NCBI GenBank assembly: GCA_903789415.1
Contig: CAIFEG010000003.1
Coordinates: forward strand, 1 to 33,523
Direction of reading: 5' to 3'
Source of the DNA: an uncultured Eggerthellaceae bacterium
GTDB taxonomy: Bacteria > Actinomycetota > Coriobacteriia > Coriobacteriales > Eggerthellaceae
Length of the DNA: 33,523 nt
Shown: positions 22,617 through 31,400 of the stretch, in pieces
Layout of the letters: the number at the start of each line of letters is the position of its first letter
How positions within the stretch are numbered: position 1 is the first letter of the stretch
The notes under the pieces: model-generated
The model's input: the letters and a program-made list of their open reading frames with translations, nothing else
Databases searched by the model: none
What the model was told of the DNA's origin: nothing
Made by a program: the position numbers and the translations under genes

Positions 22617-24080
22617 TCATTCCTCATTCGCGATTTTTTCAGCGAGGTCAATTAAAGCCTGACGATTTTCTGCACCCGTCTTTTTATAAATATGACGAAT
22701 GTGGGTGCTTACGGTTCCTTGGGAGATAAAAAGTGTTTCCTCGATACGAGAAATTGTCCTGCCTTGTATAAGCATGGGCAAGACCTCGCCTTCGCGCGGA
22801 GTTAAGCCATACCTCTTTGCAATAATGGCACATACGCGCTTTGAGCTTGGTGAGCGGTGTCTATGTATTTCAGTCTTTTGCGCGGTTTGCTCTGCATTAG
22901 GCTGAGCAGGTGCGATATGGAAGAAATCGTTGAAGAAAAACAGGTGCACGAAGAATAACCACAAAACTGAAATGAGCGTTATCAAAGGCAGCATGTCTTG
23001 CGCAGGGTTGGCTCCTATTGCGTTTGCCAAGAGCTCACCGACAACTTCACCACCATACACCGCTGCATAGCTCAACGCTAAAAGTTTTGTAATACCAAGT
23101 CCAAATGTTTTGTTGAGTTTGACACAAGCGGCAAACAGCACCACAGAAAATGCGAGATAACCTGCAAAAATAAGGTATCCGGCAAAACTTGAACGATCCC
23201 GTAAAAACAGAGTACTCAAGCATCCTGCGCAAAATACAAAAATAGCGATGCGATATACCCACGAAAGATTGTCATGACGAGGTTTCACACATATTGCCAG
23301 AACACACGCCATCATGACCATTCCGCCAATAAATAAGAATATGCCGTATTCATCGGCAACTTCAAATGATCGATATCCGGTGAAAACGTCAAAAAATCCA
23401 GCAATAAGCCCAAACGAAACGACCCCGATGGTTCCTTTCAATAAAAGCAGCGAAATATGTTTCGGCACCTGGCCAGGTAAAATATTGTCAACAGGATGTT
23501 CGACCGTTCGCGAGGAATGCCACAGAAGAACACCCGATACCGCTGGCATGGCAGCAACAACAATGTCGGCAAAAATGCTTGGCGTTGCATTTAAGACAAG
23601 CCCAATCGCAAACGCAAGTAAAACTCCCAGAGTAAGTTCTATGATGCTTTCACGCTCAACGTCAGAAAAAAGCTCGAGCCAGCAAACAAAAAGAGCCGCA
23701 GATCCAAGCCCTGTAGCCAGTGCACATCCACCGAGTGCCAAGATTCCAACGGTATCAGAAAGATTAATAAAGAAACCGACAATAGTGCCCACGGTCATCG
23801 CCGCAGCCGCAAGGATAATGATGAGGTGGTTCTGCCGCATCACCTCATCACGACGCGCAACAATGCCAATAAAAATGAGCATAATCGTCGCTGAGCTTAA
23901 CGATACGAACATATTCATATAGAGCGAAGAGCGGATATCGGCGCTCATGAGATAGGGCACAATACTATAGAAAAGCATAAATACCCAAACTCGATCGCAT
24001 GCAAAACCAAGTGTGCGTTCGAGCGAAAGTGATTTTGTTTGAACTATTCGCCCGGATGGCGACGCAGTTCCATCACTCAT
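22617..24080 (-). CDS. Multi-pass membrane LuxR family regulator
   Basis: This 487-residue protein has a short N-terminal tail, about 12 hydrophobic helices (about residues 30-390) and a C-terminal LuxR HTH (about 421-487). The HTH reads YGLTPREGEVLPMLIQGRTISRIEETLFISQGTVSTHIRHIYKKTG. Such transporter-like LuxR proteins are abundant in Eggerthellaceae, typically next to molybdoenzyme genes, and are thought to sense a substrate at the membrane. The frame extends to 24236, but GAGGGGG six bases before 24080 and a normal N-terminus favour that start. It is divergent from the reductase at 24395 and overlaps the LysR-LuxR gene. The inducer is unknown. A respiratory substrate of the neighbouring reductase is the natural guess. 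Confidence 0.85.
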   Translation of the reverse strand: MSDGTASPSGRIVQTKSLSLERTLGFACDRVWVFMLFYSIVPYLMSADIRSSLYMNMFVSLSSATIMLIFIGIVARRDEVMRQNHLIIILAAAAMTVGTIVGFFINLSDTVGILALGGCALATGLGSAALFVCWLELFSDVERESIIELTLGVLLAFAIGLVLNATPSIFADIVVAAMPAVSGVLLWHSSRTVEHPVDNILPGQVPKHISLLLLKGTIGVVSFGLIAGFFDVFTGYRSFEVADEYGIFLFIGGMVMMACVLAICVKPRHDNLSWVYRIAIFVFCAGCLSTLFLRDRSSFAGYLIFAGYLAFSVVLFAACVKLNKTFGLGITKLLALSYAAVYGGEVVGELLANAIGANPAQDMLPLITLISVLWLFFVHLFFFNDFFHIAPAQPNAEQTAQKTEIHRHRSPSSKRVCAIIAKRYGLTPREGEVLPMLIQGRTISRIEETLFISQGTVSTHIRHIYKKTGAENRQALIDLAEKIANEE

Positions 24081-24394
24081 AAAAGTCCCCCTCGAAAAAA
24101 TTTCCCTCACAAAAATAATACCAGGCAATGTGCAGAAATGATTTGCAAACCATGGAACGTATTGTATAAAGAAATGCATTTTCTTGAATCTTACCTGTTC
24201 ACAGCGTCTCATAATTACGGCCGACCGAAAGATCATAACTTTTTATGATGCCGTTTCGCCCACTTACGCCTTCTGTTTGATAGGCAAAACCTCTTTATTT
24301 TCGTACCTTTACGACATTGCGTTGAACCCCCTAACACTCTGCTATCAACGCAGTCAAAAAAAGAAAAAGGGAGAGAAAGAAAAGGAGGAGATAC
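24081..24394. promoter_or_regulatory. Divergent promoter region between the regulators and the reductase operon
   Basis: This 314-bp gap holds no gene. It contains two strong inverted repeats. The first, 24232-24249, is ATCATAA-CTTT-TTATGAT and includes a T-N11-A core as in LysR boxes. The second, 24318-24352, is an 8-bp perfect pair TGCGTTGA...TCAACGCA around 19 bases. Candidate boxes for the plus strand (TTGAAC, 15 bp, TATCAA) overlap the second repeat. For the minus strand, TATTAT at about 24115-24120 could be a -10. AAGGAGGAG immediately precedes the reductase start. Confidence 0.5.
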
Positions 24395-27300
24395 ATGGGT
24401 GATTTAACTATGTCGCGTCGAACGTTTCTAAAAACCGCGGCAATAACCGGTGCAGCGGCAGCTGTTTTAGGAACGTCTGAGAAAAGCGCCTTGGCAGAAG
24501 ATACGTATCCAGAAGTTTCTGGCCAAGATACCGTGGAAGTTAAAACATGTTGCCGTGGTTGCGGCAAAATGGAATGCGGCGTTAAAGTTATTGTCCAAAA
24601 CGGACGTGCCATCCGTGTTGAAGGCGACGAAGGCGCATTTCAATCAATGGGTAACTGTTGTACGAAATCGCAATCGTCAGTCCAAGCAGCATATCATCCA
24701 GATCGTCTGCACTACCCCATGAAGCGCACCAATCCAAAAGGCGAAGAGCCTGGTTGGGTACGCATCTCGTGGGATGAAGCAATGAACACCATCGTTGAGA
24801 ATTTCCAAGACATCATTGCGAAATACGGTGGCGAATCCATTGCTTGCCAGGTAGGCACCTCTCGTGTTTGGTGCATGCATTCTGAGTCCATCTTGAAAAA
24901 CATGCTGGGAACCCCAAACAACATTGAGGCATGGCAGATTTGTAAGGGACCACGCCACTTTGCAACCACAATGGTTGACCAGTTTGCTATGAGCTGGATG
25001 GAAACGATCACGCGTCCGCGCGTCTATGTACAGTGGGCAGGAGCTTCAGAGCTGTCCAACTACGACGATAGCTGCCGTACTACCGTTGATGTCGGTACTC
25101 GTGCTGACTATCACATCAGTGTTGACCCACGTATGGCAAACTTTGGTAAAGAAGCTGACATCTGGCAGCATCTTCGCCCGGGCACTGATGGCGCATTGGC
25201 ACTGGCATGGACCAATGTCATCATTCAAAAGCATCTTTATGATGATCTGTACGTAAAGAAATGGACGAATGCACCATTTTTGGTATGCGAAGACTTCGAT
25301 CAGGATTGGATGCAGCAAAACGGCTTCCCTTCAGTGCGTACCGATGGTTCATATTGGCAGGTGACAACCCACCTGTTAAAGGAAAGCGACATCAGAGAAG
25401 GCGGCAGTCCATTCAAGTTCCTCGTCTACGACAACAACTGGCAACAGCTTGCCGCGCAGGGTGTAACCCACGAATACGGTGCGTTCACCTGGTTCAATGC
25501 AGACCAGGAAGCACGCATCGATAATACCGGTGGATTCTGGGAAGGCGAAAACTACGAAAGTGTCGCCGCACGTGAAACGGGAAAAGAAGCCAACCAAGCA
25601 AATCTTTTACCCGGCCAGATCCAGGGTTGGGTGCCTGATCTTCTTCCATTTGATCCTGCAATTGACCCTGCGCTTGAAGGTGAGTTCCAGATCACGCTTA
25701 AGGATGGCCGCAACGTTACGGTCAAGCCCGTGTGGGAATACTACAAAGCACGTGCTGCCGAATATGATTTGCAAACCGCAGAAGAAATTACCGGTGTTCC
25801 CGCCGATGATATTGAGCGTGCTGCTACGATTTACGGCACACGTCTGGATCCTTCGACCGGTTACGGCAACGGCGGTATTCAGTATATGCTCGCCCAAGAG
25901 CATGCGTGCAACGCGATTCAGAACAGCCGTGCGCTCGACAACTTGGTAGGTATTACCGGAAACATGGATACCCCAGGCGGAAACCGTGGACCAACCATTG
26001 TCCCAATCGACGGCGACTTGCAAGGATTTTCTGCATGGGCACCTGGTGCAAGCACCCCTGCTCCAGAAATTAACCAGAAGCAGATCGGCGACCAAAAGTT
26101 CCCACTTTTGTCCTGGTGGCAATATTGGTGCGACGGTCCAACTATCTACGATGCAATGATCACCTCCGATCCATATCCTGTGCGTGCGCTTTGGAACGAA
26201 TCAGGTGACTTCTTGTCATTCGCGAATACCACCCGTGCATGGGATGCACTTTGCAGTCTGGATTTCATGGTTGACTTGAACCTGTGGCACACCCCTTCCA
26301 CCGATGCAGCCGACATTATTCTTCCTGTTGCCCACTGGATTGAGCTTAATTCTCCACGTGCAAGCCAGGGTTCAGCAGGAGCTATGGGTGCAACCGTAAA
26401 ATGCGTCCAGCCACCTGCAGAAGCAAAATACGATCCTGAAATTGTCATGGATTTGGCTCGTCGTATGAACTGGAAATGGACCAATGAGCCAGGCAACGAA
26501 TGGCCTGATATTAATTGGCAGTTAGCCGATGCAATCAAAGAGCTGAGCGACGACGAAACCACCTGGACCGAATACCACGTGCATAACGGCCAAGTTAGCT
26601 TTGATCGCCATGGCGTTGAGCTTGCAAACCTTACCCCGAAATATAAGACCTGGGATGAATACGTCGCAGCCTTCCAAGAACATGGCTGGTGGCAAGCGAA
26701 AGAGATCGACCCACGCAACTGGGGCACCTACCGTCGTTATCAGACAGGCGCACTCCGCGCACGCGATCGTGTGTGGGCTCGTCTGGACTACACCTCTGGC
26801 AAAGGCATCGGCGACTGGAAACCAGGGTTCTTTACTCCAACAATGAAGCAGGAGCTTTGGTCAACCGTCATGGAAAGCCATGAGCCTGATCATCCAGAAT
26901 GGTTCTTGCCAAGCTGGACCGAACCACCTCATGGACCAAAAGATGGCGATCGTATCAAGGAATATCCACTCACCGCAACAACAGGACGTCGTATTCCTGT
27001 CTACTTCCACTCAGAGCATCGCCAGCTTCCGTGGTGTCGTGAGCTTTGGCCGGTACCTCGTATCGAGATCAACCCAGAAACCGCAGCTGATTATGGTATT
27101 GAACAAGGCGACTGGGTATGGATTGAAACTGAATGGGGCAAGATCCGCGAAGTTGCCGACCTGTACTACGGCGTCGATAAAGATGTCGTGAACTTGGAAC
27201 ACACCTGGTGGTATCCAGAGCTTTCCATGGATGCAGGCCACGGATTCCAACTTTCTGCCGTAAACCAGTTGATCGACCATCATGCTCAAGATCCAATTTG

Positions 27301-27469
27301 TGGTGCATCTAACTTGCGTGCCTATCAGGTAAAAATCTATAAGGCAACCCCTGAGAACAGCCCATTCAACAACCCTGTTCCATGCGGCTCTGATGGCACC
27401 CCAATCATTCACACTTCGGACGATCCCCGCCTGAAGGAATGGCTGCCTGACTATGAAGGGAGGGATTAA
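24395..27469 (+). CDS. Tat-exported molybdopterin oxidoreductase, DMSO reductase family (catalytic subunit)
   Basis: This is a 1024-residue catalytic subunit. A twin-arginine signal (SRRTFLK, residues 7-13) precedes a cleavage region near residue 35. A 4Fe-4S site uses Cys in CCRGCGKMEC (52-61) and NCC (88-89). By comparison with formate dehydrogenase, Cys183 in QICKGPRHF aligns with the molybdenum ligand, so this belongs with cysteine-ligated members rather than serine-ligated DMSO reductases. The C-terminal dinucleotide-binding domain (about 860-1005) has YFHSEHRQLPWCRELWP and WWYPE, as I recall for the acetylene-hydratase-like and catechol dehydroxylase-like clade of Eggerthellaceae. It is the first gene of a three-gene operon with FeS and membrane subunits. 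The substrate cannot be assigned. The start is supported by AAGGAGG. Confidence 0.85.
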   Translation: MGDLTMSRRTFLKTAAITGAAAAVLGTSEKSALAEDTYPEVSGQDTVEVKTCCRGCGKMECGVKVIVQNGRAIRVEGDEGAFQSMGNCCTKSQSSVQAAYHPDRLHYPMKRTNPKGEEPGWVRISWDEAMNTIVENFQDIIAKYGGESIACQVGTSRVWCMHSESILKNMLGTPNNIEAWQICKGPRHFATTMVDQFAMSWMETITRPRVYVQWAGASELSNYDDSCRTTVDVGTRADYHISVDPRMANFGKEADIWQHLRPGTDGALALAWTNVIIQKHLYDDLYVKKWTNAPFLVCEDFDQDWMQQNGFPSVRTDGSYWQVTTHLLKESDIREGGSPFKFLVYDNNWQQLAAQGVTHEYGAFTWFNADQEARIDNTGGFWEGENYESVAARETGKEANQANLLPGQIQGWVPDLLPFDPAIDPALEGEFQITLKDGRNVTVKPVWEYYKARAAEYDLQTAEEITGVPADDIERAATIYGTRLDPSTGYGNGGIQYMLAQEHACNAIQNSRALDNLVGITGNMDTPGGNRGPTIVPIDGDLQGFSAWAPGASTPAPEINQKQIGDQKFPLLSWWQYWCDGPTIYDAMITSDPYPVRALWNESGDFLSFANTTRAWDALCSLDFMVDLNLWHTPSTDAADIILPVAHWIELNSPRASQGSAGAMGATVKCVQPPAEAKYDPEIVMDLARRMNWKWTNEPGNEWPDINWQLADAIKELSDDETTWTEYHVHNGQVSFDRHGVELANLTPKYKTWDEYVAAFQEHGWWQAKEIDPRNWGTYRRYQTGALRARDRVWARLDYTSGKGIGDWKPGFFTPTMKQELWSTVMESHEPDHPEWFLPSWTEPPHGPKDGDRIKEYPLTATTGRRIPVYFHSEHRQLPWCRELWPVPRIEINPETAADYGIEQGDWVWIETEWGKIREVADLYYGVDKDVVNLEHTWWYPELSMDAGHGFQLSAVNQLIDHHAQDPICGASNLRAYQVKIYKATPENSPFNNPVPCGSDGTPIIHTSDDPRLKEWLPDYEGRD

Positions 27470-27471
27470 TC

Positions 27472-28110
27472 ATGACCAAGAAAGCGATTATCACAGACTT
27501 AAACCGCTGTGTCGGATGTCTTGCATGCAGTGTCGCTTGCAAAGCCATGAACAACGTCCCGATTGGCTGCTATTGGAACAAGGTCGTTCGAATTGGACCA
27601 AACCCTGTTCCTGGCGGTTCAGGACAATGGCCCGATGTGTACATGTACTTTTTGACCATGGGGTGCCAGCATTGCGAAGACCCCGAATGTGTAAAGGTTT
27701 GCCCTACCGAGGCATCACATATCGCTGAAGATGGAACTATCCAGATCGACAGAAACAGATGTATTGGCTGTCAGTTCTGTGTTATGGCCTGCCCTTATGG
27801 TGTCCGTTATCTCGATCCTGATGAGCGTGTTGCTGAAAAATGCACCCTGTGTGAGGAACGTTTAGTGCAGGGATTGTTACCCGCATGCGTTGCTCAATGC
27901 AGCGGAAATGCACGCTGGGTGGGCGATCTCGATGAGGGCCTTGATTCATTCGTGGGCACTTATGACCCTCTTGGAAAACAGCGCAAAATGGTTGATTTTA
28001 TCGAGCCATTTGAAGAAAGCGACATACACCATCTCCCTGATGCAGGAAACCACCCAGGATTTGCCTATATCTTAAGGGACCATGAGTGGCAGGGAGGCGA
28101 TGACCAATGA
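27472..28110 (+). CDS. DmsB-like four-cluster iron-sulfur electron transfer subunit
   Basis: This 212-residue subunit would pass electrons from the membrane subunit to the molybdoenzyme. All four 4Fe-4S motifs are visible: CVGCLACSVACK near residue 14, GCQHCEDPECVKVCP near 64, CIGCQFCVMACPYGVRY near 97, and CTLCEERLVQGLLPACVAQC near 124. It carries no signal, as usual for DmsB-type subunits exported by riding on the Tat signal of the catalytic subunit. GGGAGGG lies 7 bases before the ATG, and the gene follows the reductase stop by 2 bases. The stop overlaps the next start as ATGA. Confidence 0.92.
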   Translation: MTKKAIITDLNRCVGCLACSVACKAMNNVPIGCYWNKVVRIGPNPVPGGSGQWPDVYMYFLTMGCQHCEDPECVKVCPTEASHIAEDGTIQIDRNRCIGCQFCVMACPYGVRYLDPDERVAEKCTLCEERLVQGLLPACVAQCSGNARWVGDLDEGLDSFVGTYDPLGKQRKMVDFIEPFEESDIHHLPDAGNHPGFAYILRDHEWQGGDDQ

Positions 28111-28976
28111 CAGTACAGTGGCCTCTGGTAATATTTACCCTTTTCTTGTGCATAACAAGCGGTATTCTGGGTGGCATTTCAATCATGGCACTACAGAATA
28201 AAGGCGAAAATGTCCGACGCAAGGCAATCGTCGCTTCTGCCATTACCCTTGTTGCAGGTGGCATCGCATCTTTCATGCACCTTCAGCACTGGGAGCGAAT
28301 CTTTAACGGATTCGGCCACATCACAAGCGGAATTACCCAAGAGCTTATTGGTGTTGTCGTCCTTGCCGTACTCATCATCATTTGGTTCATCTTCATCCAA
28401 AGCAAGAAGAAAATCGGCCGTGCCCTCCCCATCGTGACGCTGATTTGCGCTATTGGCATGATCGTAGTAACAGGACATTCCTACTTAATGGAAGGTCGCC
28501 CCGGTTGGAATATTGGCCTCCTCCTCTTCTACCTGGGCAATGGATGCCTTTGGGGCGGCCTGGCAGTTTGGCTTCTTGAAGCTATTTCAGAAGGGAGCGA
28601 TTTCAAAGCTGACGATGTGAAGATTGCTTTTTGGGGCACACTCATCCAGCTTATTTGCGAAGTACTCTATATTCCGTTTTTGGCTTCAGCGCATATCGCC
28701 GACTTCGGTTACTATGCCAACGTGTATTCGATGACTACAACGCCTTTGCACATTGATTCACTTGCCACATATGCAGTTGCTGGTCCTGGCGCTTTAATGT
28801 TCTGGATCTCAATTGTTGCGACGCTTATCGTATTGGCTTGCACCATTGCCGCAAAGCGGAAAGCTGGTTCAAACAAAGTATTGCTGACCGTAGCTATCAT
28901 TTGTGCAATCGTTGCATCCATCACCTTCCGCGTACTTTTGTACCAGGTCGGATTCTCGCTGACCGTGATTTATTAA
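28107..28976 (+). CDS. DmsC-like membrane anchor / quinol oxidase subunit
   Basis: This 289-residue membrane protein has about eight hydrophobic helices and the DmsC pattern: an N-terminal ITSGILGGIS helix, an FMHLQHWERIFNGFGHITSGITQE stretch between the second and third helices, and a GHSYLMEGRPGWN loop. It would oxidise menaquinol in the membrane and feed electrons through the DmsB-like subunit to the molybdoenzyme. The start overlaps the dmsB-like stop as ATGA, and AGGGAGG lies about 10 bases upstream. The intact three-subunit set makes a full respiratory reductase. A terminator follows at 29091-29127. Confidence 0.88.
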   Translation: MTVQWPLVIFTLFLCITSGILGGISIMALQNKGENVRRKAIVASAITLVAGGIASFMHLQHWERIFNGFGHITSGITQELIGVVVLAVLIIIWFIFIQSKKKIGRALPIVTLICAIGMIVVTGHSYLMEGRPGWNIGLLLFYLGNGCLWGGLAVWLLEAISEGSDFKADDVKIAFWGTLIQLICEVLYIPFLASAHIADFGYYANVYSMTTTPLHIDSLATYAVAGPGALMFWISIVATLIVLACTIAAKRKAGSNKVLLTVAIICAIVASITFRVLLYQVGFSLTVIY

Positions 28977-29058
28977 AATGACAAGGATTTGGATGTTTCC
29001 TTGTTGTTGAACGATTCAAGACGAAAGATTCATGTCCCCTTTTGAAAACATCCCTTAA

Positions 29059-29082
29059 AGACGCCATGTTCGTCTGGCGTCT
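29059..29082 (+). promoter_or_regulatory. Hairpin downstream of the reductase operon
   Basis: AGACGCCA and TGGCGTCT form a perfect 8-bp stem with an 8-base loop. It stands just before the stronger terminator and lacks a T-run of its own. It may add to termination or protect the 3' end of the transcript. Confidence 0.5.
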
Positions 29083-29090
29083 CCCACAAG

Positions 29091-29130
29091 ACCGGCTGAC
29101 CATTCCCCTCCTGATCAGCCGGTTTTTATT
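29091..29130 (+). terminator. Intrinsic terminator of the reductase operon
   Basis: ACCGGCTGA (29091-29099) pairs perfectly with TCAGCCGGT (29115-29123) across a 15-base loop and is followed directly by TTTTATT. It lies about 115 bases after the dmsC-like stop. This is the clearest terminator in the window. Confidence 0.85.
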
Positions 29131-29261
29131 GACCTTTTTTCGGTTGTTTTTCGGTCTTTTTCGGTTGTTTGTCTAATTGTTTGGGTAATTGATAAGTTGC
29201 TTTAGGCTACTTGTTGGACATATGGCTACTTGCTAGACATACGGCTAATTGTTAGACGATG
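29131..29261. repeat. Tandem repeat region at the 3' end of the MscS gene
   Basis: Two sets are visible. At 29135-29170, a T-rich TTTTCGGTTGTTT-type motif recurs two to three times. At 29205-29223, 29224-29242 and 29243-29261 there are three 19-bp units starting GGCTA and containing TTG-x-T-x-GAC. The last unit overlaps the stop codon and final six codons of the minus-strand MscS gene. Looser copies (GTCTAATTGTTTGGGTAATT) bridge the two sets. Confidence 0.75.
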
Positions 29262-30036
29262 CGTCGGCATCTTTTGCATACGCACGTTTTACCACCGGAT
29301 CAATCGCACGCACAATCGCGTCGATAAGCTTCTCACGACCAATAGATTTGCGGTATGCAACCGCGGTGATCGTTCCTTCGATTCCGGTAGATTTTTCGCC
29401 GACAAAGCTCACACGCAACGAATTCTTTTTCAGCTTTGTTCCCACCGCTTTATCGACGGCATTTGTTGCATCTTTAGTAAATGTTTCAACATCGCAGGTA
29501 AGCGGCAGGGCAAACGGCACAGAGACGCTATAGGTATTGCCGAGCTGCGTGAGCACATTCTTGTTCATCAGCGCATTCGGTACCTGAAATTGCACGCCTG
29601 AATCATCGACAAGCGTGGTTTCGCGCCAGTTGATGTCTTTGACGCGTCCCTTCTGCCCCAAAACTTCGATATAGTCTCCTGGTTTTGCAAGCTGCCCGAG
29701 CGAAACCTGGAGTCCACCGATCAAGTTCGAAAGCGTGTCTTGAAAGCCCAGAGAAATCGCGATGCCTCCAACGCCCAGGGCGGCGATAAGCGCAGCTGCA
29801 TCGTAGTTAAAGCACACGCGCAACAGCACGCCTATGCCGATAAGCCAGATGCATGCGCGCGCGATATTTATGAAAATCGAGCTTGCAGGAACCGCCGTAG
29901 CGGGGCTGTTGAGTACACGTCGTAAAAGCTTGGTGACCAGGCGATCAACCACATAAGTGATGGCGATGATAATAACCGCATTTATGCAGGTCAAAAAAAT
30001 TGGATGAGAAGTAATGAATGTTAATATCGCCTGCAT
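29245..30036 (-). CDS. Small-conductance mechanosensitive channel, MscS family
   Basis: This 263-residue membrane protein would open under membrane tension to release solutes during osmotic downshock. There are three N-terminal helices (about 8-30, 50-72 and 78-105). The pore-lining third helix shows the family's Gly/Ala pattern, ALIAALGVGGIAISLGFQDTLSNLIGG, which leads into the beta domain with GDYIEVLGQKGRVKDINWRETTL and an FQVPNALMNKNVL motif. Length is close to E. coli MscS (286). An AAGGACG ribosome binding site precedes the ATG. The last six codons lie inside a 19-bp DNA repeat unit. It is alone on its strand here; the DUF4430 genes lie 273 bp upstream. Confidence 0.9.
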   Translation of the reverse strand: MQAILTFITSHPIFLTCINAVIIIAITYVVDRLVTKLLRRVLNSPATAVPASSIFINIARACIWLIGIGVLLRVCFNYDAAALIAALGVGGIAISLGFQDTLSNLIGGLQVSLGQLAKPGDYIEVLGQKGRVKDINWRETTLVDDSGVQFQVPNALMNKNVLTQLGNTYSVSVPFALPLTCDVETFTKDATNAVDKAVGTKLKKNSLRVSFVGEKSTGIEGTITAVAYRKSIGREKLIDAIVRAIDPVVKRAYAKDADASSNN

Positions 30037-30309
30037 AAACGTCCTTTTCTAAACCGTGCGTGGCATGGTTTTCTTGCACACTAAGCACAAATTATACTGT
30101 TTGTGTGCACGCGCAGGCATAAACATTACGCTCAGGACATTTCGCATCCACGCAAGCAACAACTTATAACTTATTTGATTTCGTTTGATTCTCACCGTCA
30201 CCAGCAAGGCAACTTGTGAGGCATACCCGCATCATTCGATTAACTTAGGTGCAAAAAATTTTACGAAAAATTTTATGACATCCTTTGCAAGACCTTGTGC
30301 GAAAAAACG
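30037..30309. other. A/T-rich gap between the MscS and DUF4430 genes
   Basis: The 273-bp gap has no convincing gene. It holds a near-repeat AAAAATTTTACG / AAAAATTTTATG at about 30254-30278 and a short imperfect dyad GCAAGACCTTGTGC near 30287-30300. No clear terminator or promoter was recognised. Confidence 0.5.
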
Positions 30310-31386
30310 TTAGCCACGCGTATAGAACCACGAAACCGTATCGCCATTGCTCAGTTGATAGTTTGACGCACTCGTGTTTGGCTCACTTCCATTGACTGCA
30401 TACAGCCATCCACTTCCCGATCCAAACTGCTTTTCAGCAACGCCGCCAATGCCTACCACATAGATGCCATACACGGAATTGCGCGCATTGACACTGTATC
30501 CGCTTTGCTGTGCTCCTGCGACAAGCGCATCGTAGGCGGTCGATCCTGCAGGAAGGGTGACCTGCGTAGAGAAGCCCACCGATCCATCGGCTGCAGAGCT
30601 ATCTACCGAAACACTTACACGAACCTCATTTTGCGTTTGACTCGGAGTTGCCGGAGTGCTGTTCTGGTTGTTAGTTGCACTTGGAGCGCTCGAAGAAGAG
30701 TCTGATGGACTGCTCGACCCCGAATTGTCTGGACCACTACCTGATATCGTAGGTGCAGCCGATGATCCCGCTGTGCCTGCTTGAGATTGATCTTGTGCAG
30801 AATCCTGGCCTTGCGAGGCTGCAGATTCAGCAGCCCCCGACTGGTCTGCTGTTCCCGATCCCGCATCCGAAGATTCGTTTTGATCGGAGGCATTTTCATT
30901 GGTCCCGTTATCGGTGCTATCGCCATCTTCTGCGTTGTCAGTTGCCTCACCGTTCGATTGGTCATCGTTTTGTTCAATTGCCGGTGTTTCGTTTGCTTGC
31001 TCAATACCTTCGTGAACACTTTGGGTCCACAATGCCAATGCCGATAGCGCAATAACTACCGCGGAAACGACGGCGATAATGGATGCAATGGCCCGCGTTC
31101 GCTTTGCATGCGGATTTTTTTGAGATGCAGTCGGCGATTCCCCCACAGTCTCCGTGGCTGGTGCCGTTTTCGCCGCATCGGCTGATACTTCCTTCGCATC
31201 AGCCGATGGTTTGTTCGCCGCTGCAGATTGCGCAGGTTTGTTTTCTGTTGGAGATTCCGCAACTTCTGAATCTTCCGACTGCCTGGGCATCTTAACCGTT
31301 TTGTCACTGTCTATCTGTGTGTTATGCGTCTTCTTCTTGCCAAGCTGGGGCTGATCCTGGCCTGGAGCAATTCGATTTTGGGGCAT
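30310..31386 (-). CDS. Membrane-anchored DUF4430 surface protein
   Basis: This 358-residue protein has a cytoplasmic N-terminus of about 100 residues rich in Ala, Lys and Pro, then one membrane helix (about 101-122, IASIIAVVSAVVIALSALAL). A long Ser/Gly/Asp/Asn-rich linker follows (about 125-255), and then a C-terminal DUF4430-like domain (about 258-358, from VRVSVSVDSS to DTVSWFYTRG). In the database family this domain resembles the C-terminal domain of transcobalamin and intrinsic factor, so a small-ligand or cobalamin role is possible but untested. The ATG at 31386 has AGGAAG 10 bases upstream. A GTG at 31392 is the alternative. It follows the larger DUF4430 gene by a few bases, so the two form one operon. 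Confidence 0.75.
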   Translation of the reverse strand: MPQNRIAPGQDQPQLGKKKTHNTQIDSDKTVKMPRQSEDSEVAESPTENKPAQSAAANKPSADAKEVSADAAKTAPATETVGESPTASQKNPHAKRTRAIASIIAVVSAVVIALSALALWTQSVHEGIEQANETPAIEQNDDQSNGEATDNAEDGDSTDNGTNENASDQNESSDAGSGTADQSGAAESAASQGQDSAQDQSQAGTAGSSAAPTISGSGPDNSGSSSPSDSSSSAPSATNNQNSTPATPSQTQNEVRVSVSVDSSAADGSVGFSTQVTLPAGSTAYDALVAGAQQSGYSVNARNSVYGIYVVGIGGVAEKQFGSGSGWLYAVNGSEPNTSASNYQLSNGDTVSWFYTRG

Positions 31387-31400
31387 GGTCACTCAGCTTC

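Noticed and set aside
24395-27469. Selenocysteine in the molybdoenzyme.
   Set aside because: The frame has no internal TGA, and the candidate metal ligand is encoded as a standard Cys codon.
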